From NCBI GenBank assembly GCA_001683735.1, contig LUGG01000001.1, positions 3,224,001 to 3,288,000 on the forward strand: a DNA stretch of 64,000 nt, given 5' to 3'. How positions within the stretch are numbered: the stretch's first letter is position 1; the number at the start of each line of letters is the position of its first letter. Positions 46,631-58,150 of the stretch are shown here, piece by piece. A model generated the notes under the pieces. It was not told the DNA's origin. It ran no database searches and saw only the letters and a list, made by a program, of their open reading frames with translations. A program made the translations under genes and the position numbers. This DNA is from Grifola frondosa (taxonomy: Eukaryota; Basidiomycota; Agaricomycetes; Polyporales; Grifolaceae).

Positions 46631-47619
46631 CACTGAGGGGAACTACCAATGTTTCCACCGGAAACATAGTGATATTGTTGTAAACTTAGATTAAATAATT
46701 TCAATGTGTAATTTATGATTACATTGTAATGTTGTTTCAAATGCTTCCGGAACAAGTCCCAAGATAATAACAGAATGTAATCTAGCAATACATAGTAAAA
46801 ACATTATATATGTTTTATCAATTTTTTCTCATGCACACATTTTGACTGGGATTATGAGATGTTTCCACATAAAATATTTTGGTTTTCTTGTGGACACATA
46901 CATAACATTTGGCTCAGAACTGTTTGGAATGGGTTTTCAATGTGTATCAAATATTCCCGGTGATTTTATTCAGAATGTGATCACTATGACATCCGAAATA
47001 TTATTGCAAAACATATTTAAAATGTTATCAAGAGGTTGACTTTATGCATATCCGGATAACATTTGGAAAACATCGGAAAGTTAATTAAAATGTATTCCAT
47101 GGAATCGTGTATGATTCGCACACGATTCGTCGGTCACGTGAATGTATCCACGGAATACATTTTAATTAACTTTCCGATGTTTTCCAAATGTTATCCGGAT
47201 ATGCATAAAGTCAACCTCTTGATAACATTTTAAATATGTTTTGCAATAATATTTCGGATGTCATAGTGATCACATTCTGAATAAAATCACCGGGAATATT
47301 TGATACACATTGAAAACCCATTCCAAACAGTTCTGAGCCAAATGTTATGTATGTGTCCACAAGAAAACCAAAATATTTTATGTGGAAACATCTCATAATC
47401 CCAGTCAAAATGTGTGCATGAGAAAAAATTGATAAAACATATATAATGTTTTTACTATGTATTGCTAGATTACATTCTGTTATTATCTTGGGACTTGTTC
47501 CGGAAGCATTTGAAACAACATTACAATGTAATCATAAATTACACATTGAAATTATTTAATCTAAGTTTACAACAATATCACTATGTTTCCGGTGGAAACA
47601 TTGGTAGTTCCCCTCAGTG
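46631..47619. mobile_element. Palindromic CACTA-like MITE, 989 bp
   Basis: The left arm 46631-47103 and right arm 47147-47619 are inverted copies of 473 bp that pair with almost no mismatch and no gaps, around a 43-nt loop. The termini read CACTGAGGGGAAC and its complement, and a 3-bp target duplication TAG lies at 46628-46630 and 47620-47622. Termini beginning CACT and a 3-bp duplication fit the CACTA/EnSpm superfamily, to which Plavaka is related. It is AT-rich and encodes no transposase; mirror-image 65-codon frames in the arms are by-products of the symmetry. The near identity of the arms implies a young or gene-converted copy. Confidence 0.9.
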
Positions 47620-47622
47620 TAG

Positions 47623-48479
47623 CACGTCCTAGGCTAGGTAGCGCTGCGGTGCCTCTAAGTGGTTCGCTGGAGCCTCGGTTGAGTTGAACTCATAGTCCGT
47701 AGACACTCAGTTCTCTATTCTAGGCTAGCTAGCACAATAAAGTTAATTACATTGATGTCAAGACATCAGAATAGTAAAGATCCTCATGTCGTAGCTACAG
47801 ATTGATACTGATCTAACACATTTCCGGCGCAACCATTTTCTGCAAATAATCAACTTCGTGCTATGATAGGTTTGTGCCGCCTGAAGCAGGCCCTCTCGGA
47901 GTGGTAGTGGTAGTGTGAGTGGGAGTCGGGTGACATGGCAAGCAGATCTGGTGTACTGAGTGGTAAGGAGCAGAGGAATTAATAACAGCATTTGCGAGAG
48001 CGACGGGGCACGGGAAGGGAAGGCGAAAGAAAAGGCGAGTGTAAGACGTGGTGTGCCCGCCACTGCTCCCCGTATTTGTTAAGCGCTTCAACATGGCCCG
48101 TGCGTAGCGCTTCTATACGATCATCACCCGCTGTCAATGTACACTAATGTTTGGATTTTTCGCTCTCCTGATTTTGCCTTCAACTTCATTCATCTCTCGT
48201 TTTCACCATGGTAAATCATCATAGAGCATGCATCTGCATGTGAAGTCCCTCGTAGGTGACACTTCTGTCCGTGGCGTGTCTGGGGCGAGAAGAAGCGTCC
48301 ATGAGCAAGGCGCTGGCTACCCGGAGTCTACTGAATTTCTGGGACAAGTGCGTACATGCGCGCTGCTCTTTGAATTTTGACGGCTGACGCTCAGTTCTAC
48401 CCATGGACTCGAGTGCGTGGTAATGGATTTCGTTGTTGTGTTGCCGCTAACTCATTGTATTCAGCGCATCAACCGCTCT
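47623..48479. other. Intergenic stretch, no gene recognised
   Basis: Holds CTAGG-rich sequence near 47630-47740 (a similar CCTAGGTAGCGC word recurs near 49672) and short frames only. No tRNA-like fold was found. Confidence 0.4.
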
Positions 48480-49215
48480 GGAATTCGTGCAGGCTCTACT
48501 GACGTTATGAAATTATCGACAATCGTGGCCATCTACCAGGCCGGAGAGTCGCTCTAGGAGCATTTCGACAAGGTCTGTGTGATCTACGAGGGTAAGATGG
48601 TGTACTTCGGCCCCGTCAACCGCGCACGGCAGTATTTCATCAACATGGGGTATGAACCAGCCAACCGACAAACCACCGCCGACTTCCTCATAGCCGGTAC
48701 GCGCTACTCTCCCTTCTGCTCCTGCTTGTTTCGTGACCCATTTTACAGTGACGGACCTGTACAGGCGCATCACATGCTCATCACGCGCTCGGGCTTCGAG
48801 GCGTGTGCGCCGTGCGCGGCGCTCGAGTTCGCAGAGTATTTCAAGCGGTCGGACATTGCATGGCTGAACCGCGAGGACATGGACGCATATATGGAGGAGT
48901 TCGTGGGGAAGCCGGCATGCACGAGTTCAAGAAGAGCACGAAGGTGGAGCACGCGAAGCACTCGAACAAGAAGAGTCCGGTCATCATGTCGATCCCCATG
49001 CAAGCGCTCGCGCTCATGGACCGCCGCGTGCAGATCATCCGCGGCGGCATCGCCGCGCAGGTCATCCAGCTCGCGTATGTGTTCTTGTGTTTTGGATGTC
49101 GCGTGTGCATGCTTATGGAGGGGTCTGTGCAGGTCGTTCACTGTGCAGGCTACCATTATGGGCACTGTTTTCTTGCAGCTCAATAGTACAACTTTCGCGT
49201 TCTTCTCGCCCAGTG
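48480..49215 (+). pseudogene. Fragment of a PDR-type ABC transporter
   Basis: The sequence matches the segment of pleiotropic drug resistance transporters between the end of nucleotide-binding domain 1 and the first membrane helices. STIVAIYQAGESL is followed by FDKVCVIYEGKMVYFGPVNR and INMGYEPANRQTTADFL. Next come FKRSDIAWLNREDMDAYMEE, PVIMSIPMQALALMDRRVQI and ATIMGTVFLQLNSTTF. An in-frame TAG (48556-48558) replaces the residue after QAGESL and the frame shifts near 48916. Intron-like units are retained. The ATP-binding Walker motifs and the remaining membrane domains are absent on both sides, so this is a relic of a gene for a plasma membrane efflux pump. Confidence 0.85.
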
Positions 49216-50752
49216 GTGTGCTGTTGTTGTGCGTGATTCTCCTTTGTTCTGATCTGACGCTACTCATAATGTTCTCCGAACAGCTCTCTGGTTCAGGGGC
49301 CTGGCAGCCACCCTGGTGCCCACATGGTCTGACTGATAGCGAGAATGACGGCGACAAGTAGGATTTTCGTATTTAATTACTAGCATGGAGCCGTGGCAAA
49401 TATGATCAATTTCTTGGTACTATCGAGTGCAAATTTGTCCTACCGAGACTCGACAACTAAGACAATATCAGGCTAGAGGCAAATATCTGAGCCAGAACAT
49501 AAATATATTACTACTCGATTGAACTTCTAAGTACTAGATAGATGAGGGCCCAAGATATCGAGTGCTAGGGAGCATACGCGTGAGGATATCGAGCGCTAGG
49601 AGCGTGAGCACGACGCAAGCTCGGCTCGGGAGCAGGGGACTTGTCGATCGAGCTACCACTGCTCCAGAGCCTAGGTAGCGCAACAGAGCATAGTCGTTTT
49701 TTCCTGATGTTATTGGGAATGACATTTAGCATATCTTATCATACGTTCTCAGAAAGTACCTCTGTAGTTCTATCGTGCTCCTCGCGATGCTGCACATGAC
49801 AGTAACCTGGGGGGCCTCATCAAAGATTGTGAGTACAAGTGGCCCGCAGCTGAGTGCACTATGGTGATAATTATTTTCATCGCAGAGCACCGATTATGTA
49901 TGTAAAATCCGTACCTTCCAGCTTTTTGCAGTAAACCTCATCCATGGACTAGCTTTCGAACTGCCTGTACAAAAGTATGTTGCTTATTACTTATGGTCCC
50001 GATCGAGCTCAAGTCGCAAAAAGTTAGACGCCAAACTCCCACTTCGTGTCAGTACCAGCGATGACCGTCCATGTAGAACTAGCCTCTCTACAAAATCCTT
50101 GGGGCACCTCAACGACGACGGGTTGACTCCAAGCCAGCAGTTATACTCCTGCCGCTGAACGACCGCCGCCGTGGTAGCCTCTTTCACTGCCCTAAACGTC
50201 GGATGGCTGACTTTATCAAACTTTACCCTTCAGATTTGAACCTACGTTTGGATAAGTGGCATAAAAGCGGTGCGAAGCTGTGTTACTGGACTGGCGGGCT
50301 CACATCAAACTAGGTCGACGTTTGCGGTCAAATTGCTATCGTAACTCTGACAGTGCTCCCAACGCCGAGCCTAGGTGAGCCCAAGCTGAGCCTGCAATGC
50401 TGTGCTGCACTGCAAGCATTGATCTTCGCCTGGTTCATCCTATGCGCGTCATGTCGGATGTTTCACAGACACATAACTGAATGAGCCGCAAAGCATCCAC
50501 GTATGTGAGTGTCCCTATTGAATAATCTGATCCGGTACGGATACGGAGGAAGCCCTGAGGACATCAGCGCTACCAATATCTCACGAGAAAATGATAAGCA
50601 GTATTTATTGCAAATGTACACAATGCTGAACGAGGGTCGTTTCAAAGCTTGATGTATAAACGGCACTCTCCGACACGTGTGCGTCATTTTCTTCCTTCCT
50701 GTGGCCCGTCTTCATCTCCTTTCGACGAGCCCGTCTGTGACAGTCTGTCTGA
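49216..50752. other. Intergenic stretch, no gene recognised
   Basis: After the ABC transporter relic, about 1.5 kb with short frames only. A CTAGG-rich patch at 49540-49700 resembles the one near 47630. Promoter of the following gene presumably lies at the right end. Confidence 0.4.
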
Positions 50753-50769
50753 TGAGGATAAACGGATTA

Positions 50770-52390
50770 ATGCGACGGTGGTCGTACATAGCAGCACTAC
50801 TGTGTTTTCTGATCTCAGGGACTACGGGCACTGGCAACACCACTTGCGCGAGTACGCAATTGGACTGGTATGTGAGCATCGCGGGAGAGTCACCTTGTGA
50901 GTTTTTCTTTGGCGCCTGTAGTACTTTGCATTTGTCGATAACTTTTTGGACCAGGTATAACATATCAACGACTGCGCCAAATTTGTAACCGCGATTGTAT
51001 GTAGATCCTGTTCTACATATCTCGCACTTCTCTGATACTGCTTTTCCGATCTCAGATGAGGTCCCGACTATGAGACTAACTCCCCCGGGGACAATTGCAA
51101 CGATCAGCAGAGTAAGTGCCAGATTCATGCTTTTGGGTCTCCTGATGCTCATGATGGTATACATCCGACAGCGGATTGCTGTTGCAACTCGGTATCTTGG
51201 GCGCTGAGTATGCTCTGCATGAAGTATGCACATTTGTACATTTTCACGGACTGAACACGCTTTCACACACATTGTGGGATAGTTGTCAGTTGGATACACA
51301 ATCTGGGGATGCTGGCGGGATTGATGCTGGTACGTGTATGATCTTCAAGACTACTCGCTTCCATATCGCCCAACAACGTATACAGGCGCTGGCGCATATC
51401 AGAGCTACCTCGCACAGGGTGGTGGCACGATGTGTGCCCCAAACACGAATCACTCGTAAGCAGTCTGATTTGCGGCACTTTCTCGGCTATATCGCCGTAC
51501 TGACAGATCTGTAGCCTTCAAACGAACATCCAGAGTGCTGTTTGCAACGAGAACATACACCTTGCGAATTTTCTCTATGGTCTTTTTTGGGGTGCTGGAT
51601 CATGGTGAGTAGTCTTCGTGGTCGCAATTTTTCGTGCTAAATAGCCATTTTTTACAGGTTCTAGTATGTCTTCGGATTCCAAAGATATCTCACGTTCTCT
51701 AATTGATACATTCAGTGTCTATTCCAAGGAAACAGCAGAAAGAGACCAGGCGGCCAGCAACAACCTCACATTTGCAAATTGTCCGAACCAAAACTTGACG
51801 TCATCTTCCTCTTCAACGACATCTTCGTCGTCATCAACATCACCCACTGCATTGAATGCGACTGTGACGTCAGCTGCGGCCCCTGCTTCGACGTCGACCA
51901 GCTCTACCACTCCGCCGCAGAAGTCCATATCCAACCTAAGTGCTATTGTCGGTGGTGCAGTCGGTGGTGGATTAGGACTTCTCATCGTTGTTTTGACTGT
52001 TCTTCTATGGAGGAGGCGGTTAGCGCGAAGCATGGACTTCCGCTATGGGATGAGAGAGCCAATTTCTCCAGTTCGCCAAATACCTGGTGTCACTCCCTTC
52101 TCCCTAGGTGAGTCATGACTTCCTGTGTCGCATCGCCTCACGGACCGCGAAACTAACCTGTCCTCTTACCAGAACACGAACACGCAGCTGTTATGAGTTC
52201 AAAGATTGCAAATGAGACCCGCCGTCTCTTGGCATCAGACTCTGCATTGCGACCCTCGAGTGGTATGGCCGGTTCATCCTTACCCTGGGTCGTGCCTCGA
52301 AACGAATCTCAGAGATTCCACGATGGAGAAAGCACTGTGTCCGCCGTCAACGGCTCTGCCTTGGGAGCACTACCTGCTTACAAGCCTTAA
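50770..52390 (+). CDS. Type I membrane glycoprotein, Cys-rich ectodomain and Ser/Thr stalk
   Basis: Nine exons: 50770-50896, 50955-50996, 51056-51111, 51172-51223, 51283-51329, 51386-51455, 51515-51604, 51665-52107 and 52173-52390. The signal peptide MRRWSYIAALLCFLISGTTG is followed by a luminal domain with paired cysteines (LRQICNRD, then DCCCNSVSWALSMLC). A Gly-rich turn, the block FLYGLFWGAGSC, and a Ser/Thr-rich stalk that should be glycosylated follow. There is one helix (IVGGAVGGGLGLLIVVLTVL) with RRR stop-transfer residues and a cytoplasmic tail ending PAYKP. A G run at 51087-51090 seems one base short; with it the length is 381 residues. An in-frame ATG at 50753 is an alternative start. 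Proteins of this design are common in Agaricomycetes and of unknown role. Confidence 0.8.
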
Positions 52391-53174
52391 TAATATACAG
52401 ACTTCTGGGTAATTCAGACTCGTACAGATAGATATATTCGGGGTTGTGTGCGAATGGATATTTATTTGCATACCAGACTTGTGTACACCATTCGCCACTG
52501 TCGCTCACACTAATAAATACCCAAATCATGTAGGCAAGTCCGCATCTTCGCTAGGACCCCGCTCAAGTAATATTCGCCCTGCGCTCAATACACGTTTGAT
52601 GTATTCCTTCTCTACCAATCGGTCGATCGCCCACCAACCGATCAGTGCGTTCGAGTGGGGTGAAGATCCAATGTTATGCATACCTGCTCAAAGTCTGGCA
52701 ACTTTGCTGAAGATCAAGCTCAGAGATGGCTTGCTGGAACAAATCCCGCTTAACGTCTTCTTGCTCTTCATTGTATTTAGGTGTAACGTTCGAGGGTGTT
52801 CATAGTGAATCCGAATTGATCATGCCTACAATAGTTGCATAGAAGACGAGCTGCATGGAAGGGTTGTTGAACGCTTCAGCTTGATTTCGTGATTGGCCCG
52901 CGTCACAATTGAAGCTGGTTGCCATAATTTCGGCCACCAGTGAGTGCCACAATGCTGTGGTGTGGCTTTGTGGCCACCACACCACAAGGACCGCGAAAAG
53001 CATAAAGATCTAATCTTGTGGTGCGACGTCCACTCAAGAACCGTATCTTCCCTACTTCTAACTCTGTCTCTTTGCACATCGCTAGGTCAGTATCCGTTTG
53101 AGTGTTTGTAACTGCAAACAATGACTTACGTGGATCACTTTGCAATGTAATATTAGAAAACCTTAAGCAAAGCC
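52391..53174. other. Intergenic stretch, no gene recognised
   Basis: A frame of 119 codons at 52446-52805 starts close after the membrane protein gene but shows no recognisable motif. The remainder is featureless. Confidence 0.4.
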
Positions 53175-53619
53175 ATGAAGAAACCTGACTGTATGCAGCT
53201 CTATCTTGTCACATCACTTTCAACTTCGTCGCCAACGGAGTGCGAAGGCGACTTCCATTGGGCTTTGATGCTTGGAAGACCTCCGTTACAGATCCGAATC
53301 CATCGAGTGGCCCAAGACCAAGTTACCCATGCTGGTACGGATGGCAATACGGAAAATCAATGCAAGGGACACAGGTACCGTGCACGAGATTCTTGCAGAT
53401 CCTTCTCACATTCGCTGCGAGGACGCATTGTGGAACAGCTGGAAGTGGGTCGAAGAAGTAATTGTGACTTTGCGCAACCGCAAGCTCCTGCAAAGCGAAG
53501 GAAATTTACGGATAATTGATATTCACGATTTCGCCGAACACTGCTCGCGGAAGATTACGGCCATGCGGCCAGACGATATGCCCATGACGGTGATATCTAC
53601 TAGATTGGACAGTAAGTAA
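53175..53619 (+). pseudogene. Small unknown protein, internally deleted (DUF6914-like)
   Basis: The N-terminal part reads QLYLVTSLSTSSPTECEGDF then HWALMLG. The C-terminal part in another frame reads LPMLVRMAIRKI, then AGTVHEIL-like DTGTVHEILADPSHIR, then WNSWKWVEEVIVTL. These are the beginning and end of small fungal proteins in which a HWAL strand is followed by a WVEDA-type helix (DUF6914 as far as I recall). The roughly 40 residues normally between them are missing and the frame changes at about 53275. I think it is a deleted copy rather than a spliced gene. Confidence 0.45.
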
Positions 53620-53915
53620 TGTAGATGTCCTTGGAGGGCAATGGCTACGTACTGATATTCCGTACCAGGACTTCGCCGAACGTGGTCTGAGAGCGAAGAT
53701 ATCAATATGTTGCAGCACCTTGAACGGCCTTGAATGCATTGCCTTGTGCGTGTAGCTTAAAGTTAATGTATCATTGGAATGTGTCACATGTTGCCATCAA
53801 CGGTCGTCACCTCAGTCCCGCAACCGTCTTCAGTTCACCATCGGGCACATATACCAATTACAACTCGCAGTAAATGGAATTGTTACAGTTACCAAGGTGG
53901 AATTGCGGACAATCA

Positions 53916-55154
53916 CTAAGAACACACGCCGCCTGTGAAAGTCTGCGCGAGTGCGGTCGTCCAAGCCTGAAGTTGTTGCCAGCACCCTTGCACTTCGCCA
54001 GGCCACACTGTTTCTACGATGGCGTGGATCAGGAAGTCGTGGCTGTAACGTTCCAAGATGCCCGTAGCTTTATGTGTTGTTACCGAAACTCCGGCCTCCA
54101 TGAGCTGCGCCTCCAGCGCAGCAATCGAGGATGCGAAACCTTCGTTCGCACCGGAGGAAATGAATGTAGCGGGCCAATGGGAAGGGGGCGGATGGAATGC
54201 AGGAGAAAAATAAGGTGAACATAATAGGTCAGGAGATAGCGAACCAAGGAATTTCTTGATTGAAGTGTTATGAGGACTAGATGTATGAATCAGTGATCTA
54301 ATGCTGCATACATGTACGGTGGGAAGTCGTACTCCGTCATGTCACACCATGGGCTGAAGAGTATTATTCCTGCCGGACCAGCCAAGCACTTGCTTTCTAG
54401 CAGGTAACGCTCGAGGGACAGCGCCAGATGTGCACCCGCGGAATCGCCTATGAGGAGAATTCGGTCCGGAGGTACTTCGAGGGTCTGTACCAGGAAGTAA
54501 TAGGCTGAGAGTGCCTCGACGAGTTGTAGAGGAAACGATGTGGCCGATTCTCCGGACAAGGACACAAGGGTATAATCCAGTGCTGTCCTCGCATGATCAG
54601 ATACGTCACAACATTCAGAACAGTCGACGTACACAGGACGTGTGAGCAAATATCACGCTGGAACTACCATCAGAATCTGTCCATCGCATGTTGGGTGGAG
54701 AAATACCTGTATGAGAGCGCGCGGGACTCCTGCGAATATATAACCGGACTAGTTGAGCGGCACATTTGAACAGACATGATGGAACTCACGGGAAAAACCA
54801 GATCTCTCGTCTCGAGCACTGCCCAATAGGTAACCTCCGCCATGGAAAAGCAAGCCTATCCATCTCCCGCAGCTCTCGAGCGCACCAGGAGAATCCACAT
54901 CGAGCTTAGGCCACCAAACGCCCTGGACGTGCGTGGGTGTGACTCCGGCCAGTTCGACCCATGCTTTCAGATTACCGTAAATCACCTCCGATGGGGCGGG
55001 GGACGATTGACTGAACAGAAGTTTCCTCCAGAGGAAGTTCATCTACGCTGACGACCCTCAGGTCATGCCGCCGCCCACGGAAGGGTTTACGTAGGAGCAC
55101 GCTTAGCTTTTGCATCGTTGCAGGGTTCCAGAGGAAGTCGGAGTCCGTATTCAC
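53916..55154 (-). CDS. Alpha/beta hydrolase of the hormone-sensitive lipase type
   Basis: The oxyanion motif HGGGYLLGSA (about 54815-54845), nucleophile elbow ILLIGDSAGAHLALS (about 54420-54460), FSPWCDMTEYD (about 54320-54350) and the catalytic His in YSHDFLIH (about 54020-54045) are in the expected order. The acid residue probably lies in FISSGANEGFASS (about 54110-54150). Small introns interrupt it (about 54729-54788 and near 54640-54710). A one-base loss near 54303 breaks the frame after FPPYMYAAL. The N-terminus is unsure; ATGs at 55154 and 55112 precede a frame change near 54990. Such enzymes hydrolyse esters of fatty or aromatic acids; substrate unknown. Confidence 0.72.
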
Positions 55155-56108
55155 CCGTAGGAGAGTGAGGAAGATGGAGAAGGGCTAAAACACGGCAGTG
55201 CAACCCTATGCATCGCAGCAGCAGAGAACTTCCACGACAGCGTTAACGTGAGAGGAAGACTCACGAGGTCATGCTACGAGTCAGACGACTAGCAAAGTTT
55301 CAGAACTGATCCACGACGGACCACACTGATATCATGCGTATCGGAGAGAGACGTCCATGGTCATTAATCATTTCCTGGAGGACAGACTGAAGCACAAACA
55401 ACATGCAAGAAAGCGAGTAATATGTACGAATCACCGGCTCTGCTTCTCCAGCACCAAACCGACCAGAACAGCATGACACACGTCGAGCACTGAGACATCC
55501 GAGTACATATCCGCCCTGCTTTGGCACAGACCAGCCGTTAAAAAGTGTCGAGGCAAGGTCTGCAATTTGACGTGAGGTGCGTTGAAGAAAGAGAAAGCGC
55601 GCTTGCGACGTTATGTATGGAGCACGTGGGATTGTGGCGGCAATGTCTGGCGGTCGCATCGGAGTCGCGCCGCCATCAGTGCACCGAGTCGCGAATCGGG
55701 ATCGCAGCCACTGACTACGTTGTATAGCTTACCCGGTACCCACATCTTGATGCGCAGGTCGTCAATGTAAAAAATGGCCCCTCCGTTCAGAATGCAAACG
55801 ACATCTTTCGCACTGGCGCTGTGCACCGCGCGCCAGCTTTGGAGCCAATTATGCCGGTAGACTTTACACGCCACACAGCGACCATCAAATTACGCACATA
55901 CCTCTCCACCGACGCGGGCGAGGGCGCGGGTTCAGAACGTCCGTATTCATACATCTATACTTCCTTTCCCGTAAAACCTCTGAGCGCTGCGATATTATTT
56001 AATGGTCTGTTGGGTCGGGTATGCAAAGCTTATTTTACCTCGCGCCTTCCGTTCTTCCTGTTCGTTCTCTCACACCAGCTTCACAATTTAGAACCAGCCT
56101 GCTCGCTT
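55155..56108. other. Divergent intergenic stretch, no gene recognised
   Basis: Contains frames up to 119 codons on both strands that overlap each other. Holds the promoters of the hydrolase (minus) and the next gene (plus). Confidence 0.4.
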
Positions 56109-57231
56109 ATGTCGCTGTTTAGGCGTTCCAAGACGCCTTCCCTGGTGGAAGGGCCTCCTTCCGACGTCAAGGCCGGCAGGTTCTCTTTCCGCCCTGGCAG
56201 CCGCCGCGCCTCCGGGGCAGTATTCGACCCAGCAGCGTTCGCTGCATCGAAACCGAACACGGATGGAAGGGACAACTCCAGTCTAGGTGTCGAGCGCGGA
56301 CGCGCGCTGTCTACCCTCGAGGGAGCACGCCGGCCATTGACCTCTTCACGGAGGCCAAGCGTAAACACGGCGTTTCCTGCTGCTCAGCCAGAGTCTGGCC
56401 GCTCGTCGGACGAGGCCAGGATGCGGAGCAACATGTCTTCGCCTCCGCTGGGATTGGTACCTGAGGACACAATTCCTTCTCCCTCGGGTCCGAGGTAGAC
56501 GAGCACGGACTGCCCACCTATGCGAGCGCAGCTTTTCCCCCGCGCGCTGTTACGTACCGCTTCTCGCAGTGCTCGCCATTTGCCATGACCTTGTCTGGCG
56601 ACTGCGACGCTGCGCATACATTCGGGCAGTACCACATCAGCATCGGGGCTAACGTCTGGATGCCCAAGTCTTGCATTACGAGCGTGAGGCGAGGACTGGC
56701 GGGGGATGGCGAGGTTGTTGCACAGATTGAGTACGTTCTGCGGTTCAATATCAATCGTGGTACACGCTGACGGTGCTGCAGACTTGGTTCCTGCTGCAGC
56801 GACGATCACGATGGGTGACGTTTGCAGGCCGTTAAAGGAGGTCGTATCGAAGAGCTTGTCGAACAGGTAAATGATTATCTCAGTACAGGCCCGAGAGTGG
56901 CTAAGAGATCAAACAGCGTACGGCTTTACCGAGTTGGAAACGGGACGACGATAAAATGGAAGCTGAGTGGTTCATTGTGGCAGGTAGTGGATGTGATGCT
57001 GTCAGAAAAAATCCGACTGATCATACGTGCAAGGCCCACCTTGATAACACACTGCTGGCAACATTCAGCTCGAAGCCGCCGCGCAAGCTGGTACTTGAAC
57101 CGATTGCGCACAGATGGTTTGATCATATCGTAGTGGGAGTGTTGGTTCTGATGCGCGAGACGAATAAAGCAGAAGTCAGCTTCTTCCGGCACGATTCTTC
57201 GCTGTTAACACTTGTTGATGCGCCATTTTGA
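56109..57231 (+). CDS. DUF6593-type protein
   Basis: Begins MSLFRRSKTPSLVEGPPSDV with a Ser/Arg/Pro-rich low-complexity N-terminus. The conserved part starts at AMTLSGDCDAAHTFGQYHIS and NVWMPKSCITSVRRG, the strand pattern of the DUF6593 family that is expanded in Agaricomycetes. It continues over introns through ITMGDVCRPLKEV, YRVGNGTTIKWKLSGSLW, LLATFSSKPPRKLVLEP and a final FDHIVVGVLVLMRE. Function is unknown for the whole family. A one-base loss near 56494 separates the N-terminal frame from the domain, and the junction near 56730-56790 is not resolved. The length would be about 300 residues. Confidence 0.65.
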
Positions 57232-58150
57232 ACAGCTGGATGACACGTCCTCTTTTTTCCCTTCGAATTCGAATCGTAATTCAACGGTGCACTGGTAAAT
57301 TGAATGTTATGCAGATGGGAAATTATGATTAAAGGACAAAGTTGCACCTTACTGTACGATTATTAATGGCATGTAAGGTTGGCTCACTCACTGGTGAGAC
57401 AGCGGGATGGACTATGCCTCGAGTGATCATGTTCACGACGATTATTCAAATTGCCGCCGTGGGGTAGAATGGAAAGGGTGCGTCATTGAAGCGCTGAAAC
57501 TGGGGTTCTACTCCCTAATGAAGAAGGCCTTTACATTGCCCGCCAAGGTTAGCAGTGCTCGCCAGGCCCTTCATGGCTAGAACCTACAGAACCGCACTTA
57601 CAGTGTCTGAGGCCTGTAGACTGGCTAGCGCCTGGCCTCTGCACTACCATATATAGGTAATTTCCGAAGTGTGAGACTCATCACGTGCGTGGATCGGCAT
57701 GACGGCCTCGGATGGCCATGGCCGTGGTGGTATGAAGACATTAGCCTGACCGCGGGAACGAAATTACGCCATGCGGAGGGGATTGGCGGGAAGCGCGCTG
57801 CTTCCCTGTAATAAAAATAAAAATAGTCGCTAAATTGAGGTGGGAAAGATGGGTCGTTGTTCAACAAACAGACGAACACCGAGATGGACGAAACGAACGC
57901 CGTTGGAACGTTGGAAACTGATTGGAACATTCGGAGTTTGATGCAGGCGCCTTTGACTGGAGACCATCCGATGGCGCTGACTCAGCTGCTCTAGCCGTTT
58001 CACCTTGCTCTGGATTCTGGGTCACCCGGACCCCTCTTATTCCTCTCCTTTCTCTTTTCTTGCTTGCCTACGCCTCCGCACACTCGCTTGGCTTAGTATC
58101 ATAATCGTCAAGATCACTTTCACGTTTGGCGAACGACCGTCGACTTAGAC
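57232..58150. other. Intergenic stretch with the CE4 gene promoter
   Basis: No gene is seen. The last 150 bp before 58151 are pyrimidine-rich, as is common in front of fungal start codons. Confidence 0.4.

Noticed and set aside
46842..47408. Two identical 65-codon ORFs on opposite strands
   Set aside because: They are mirror images created by the palindromic arms of the MITE, not genes.
47628..49700. CTAGG-rich patches as possible tRNA or SINE sequences
   Set aside because: No cloverleaf, no GGTTCGANTCC box and no clear repeat boundaries.
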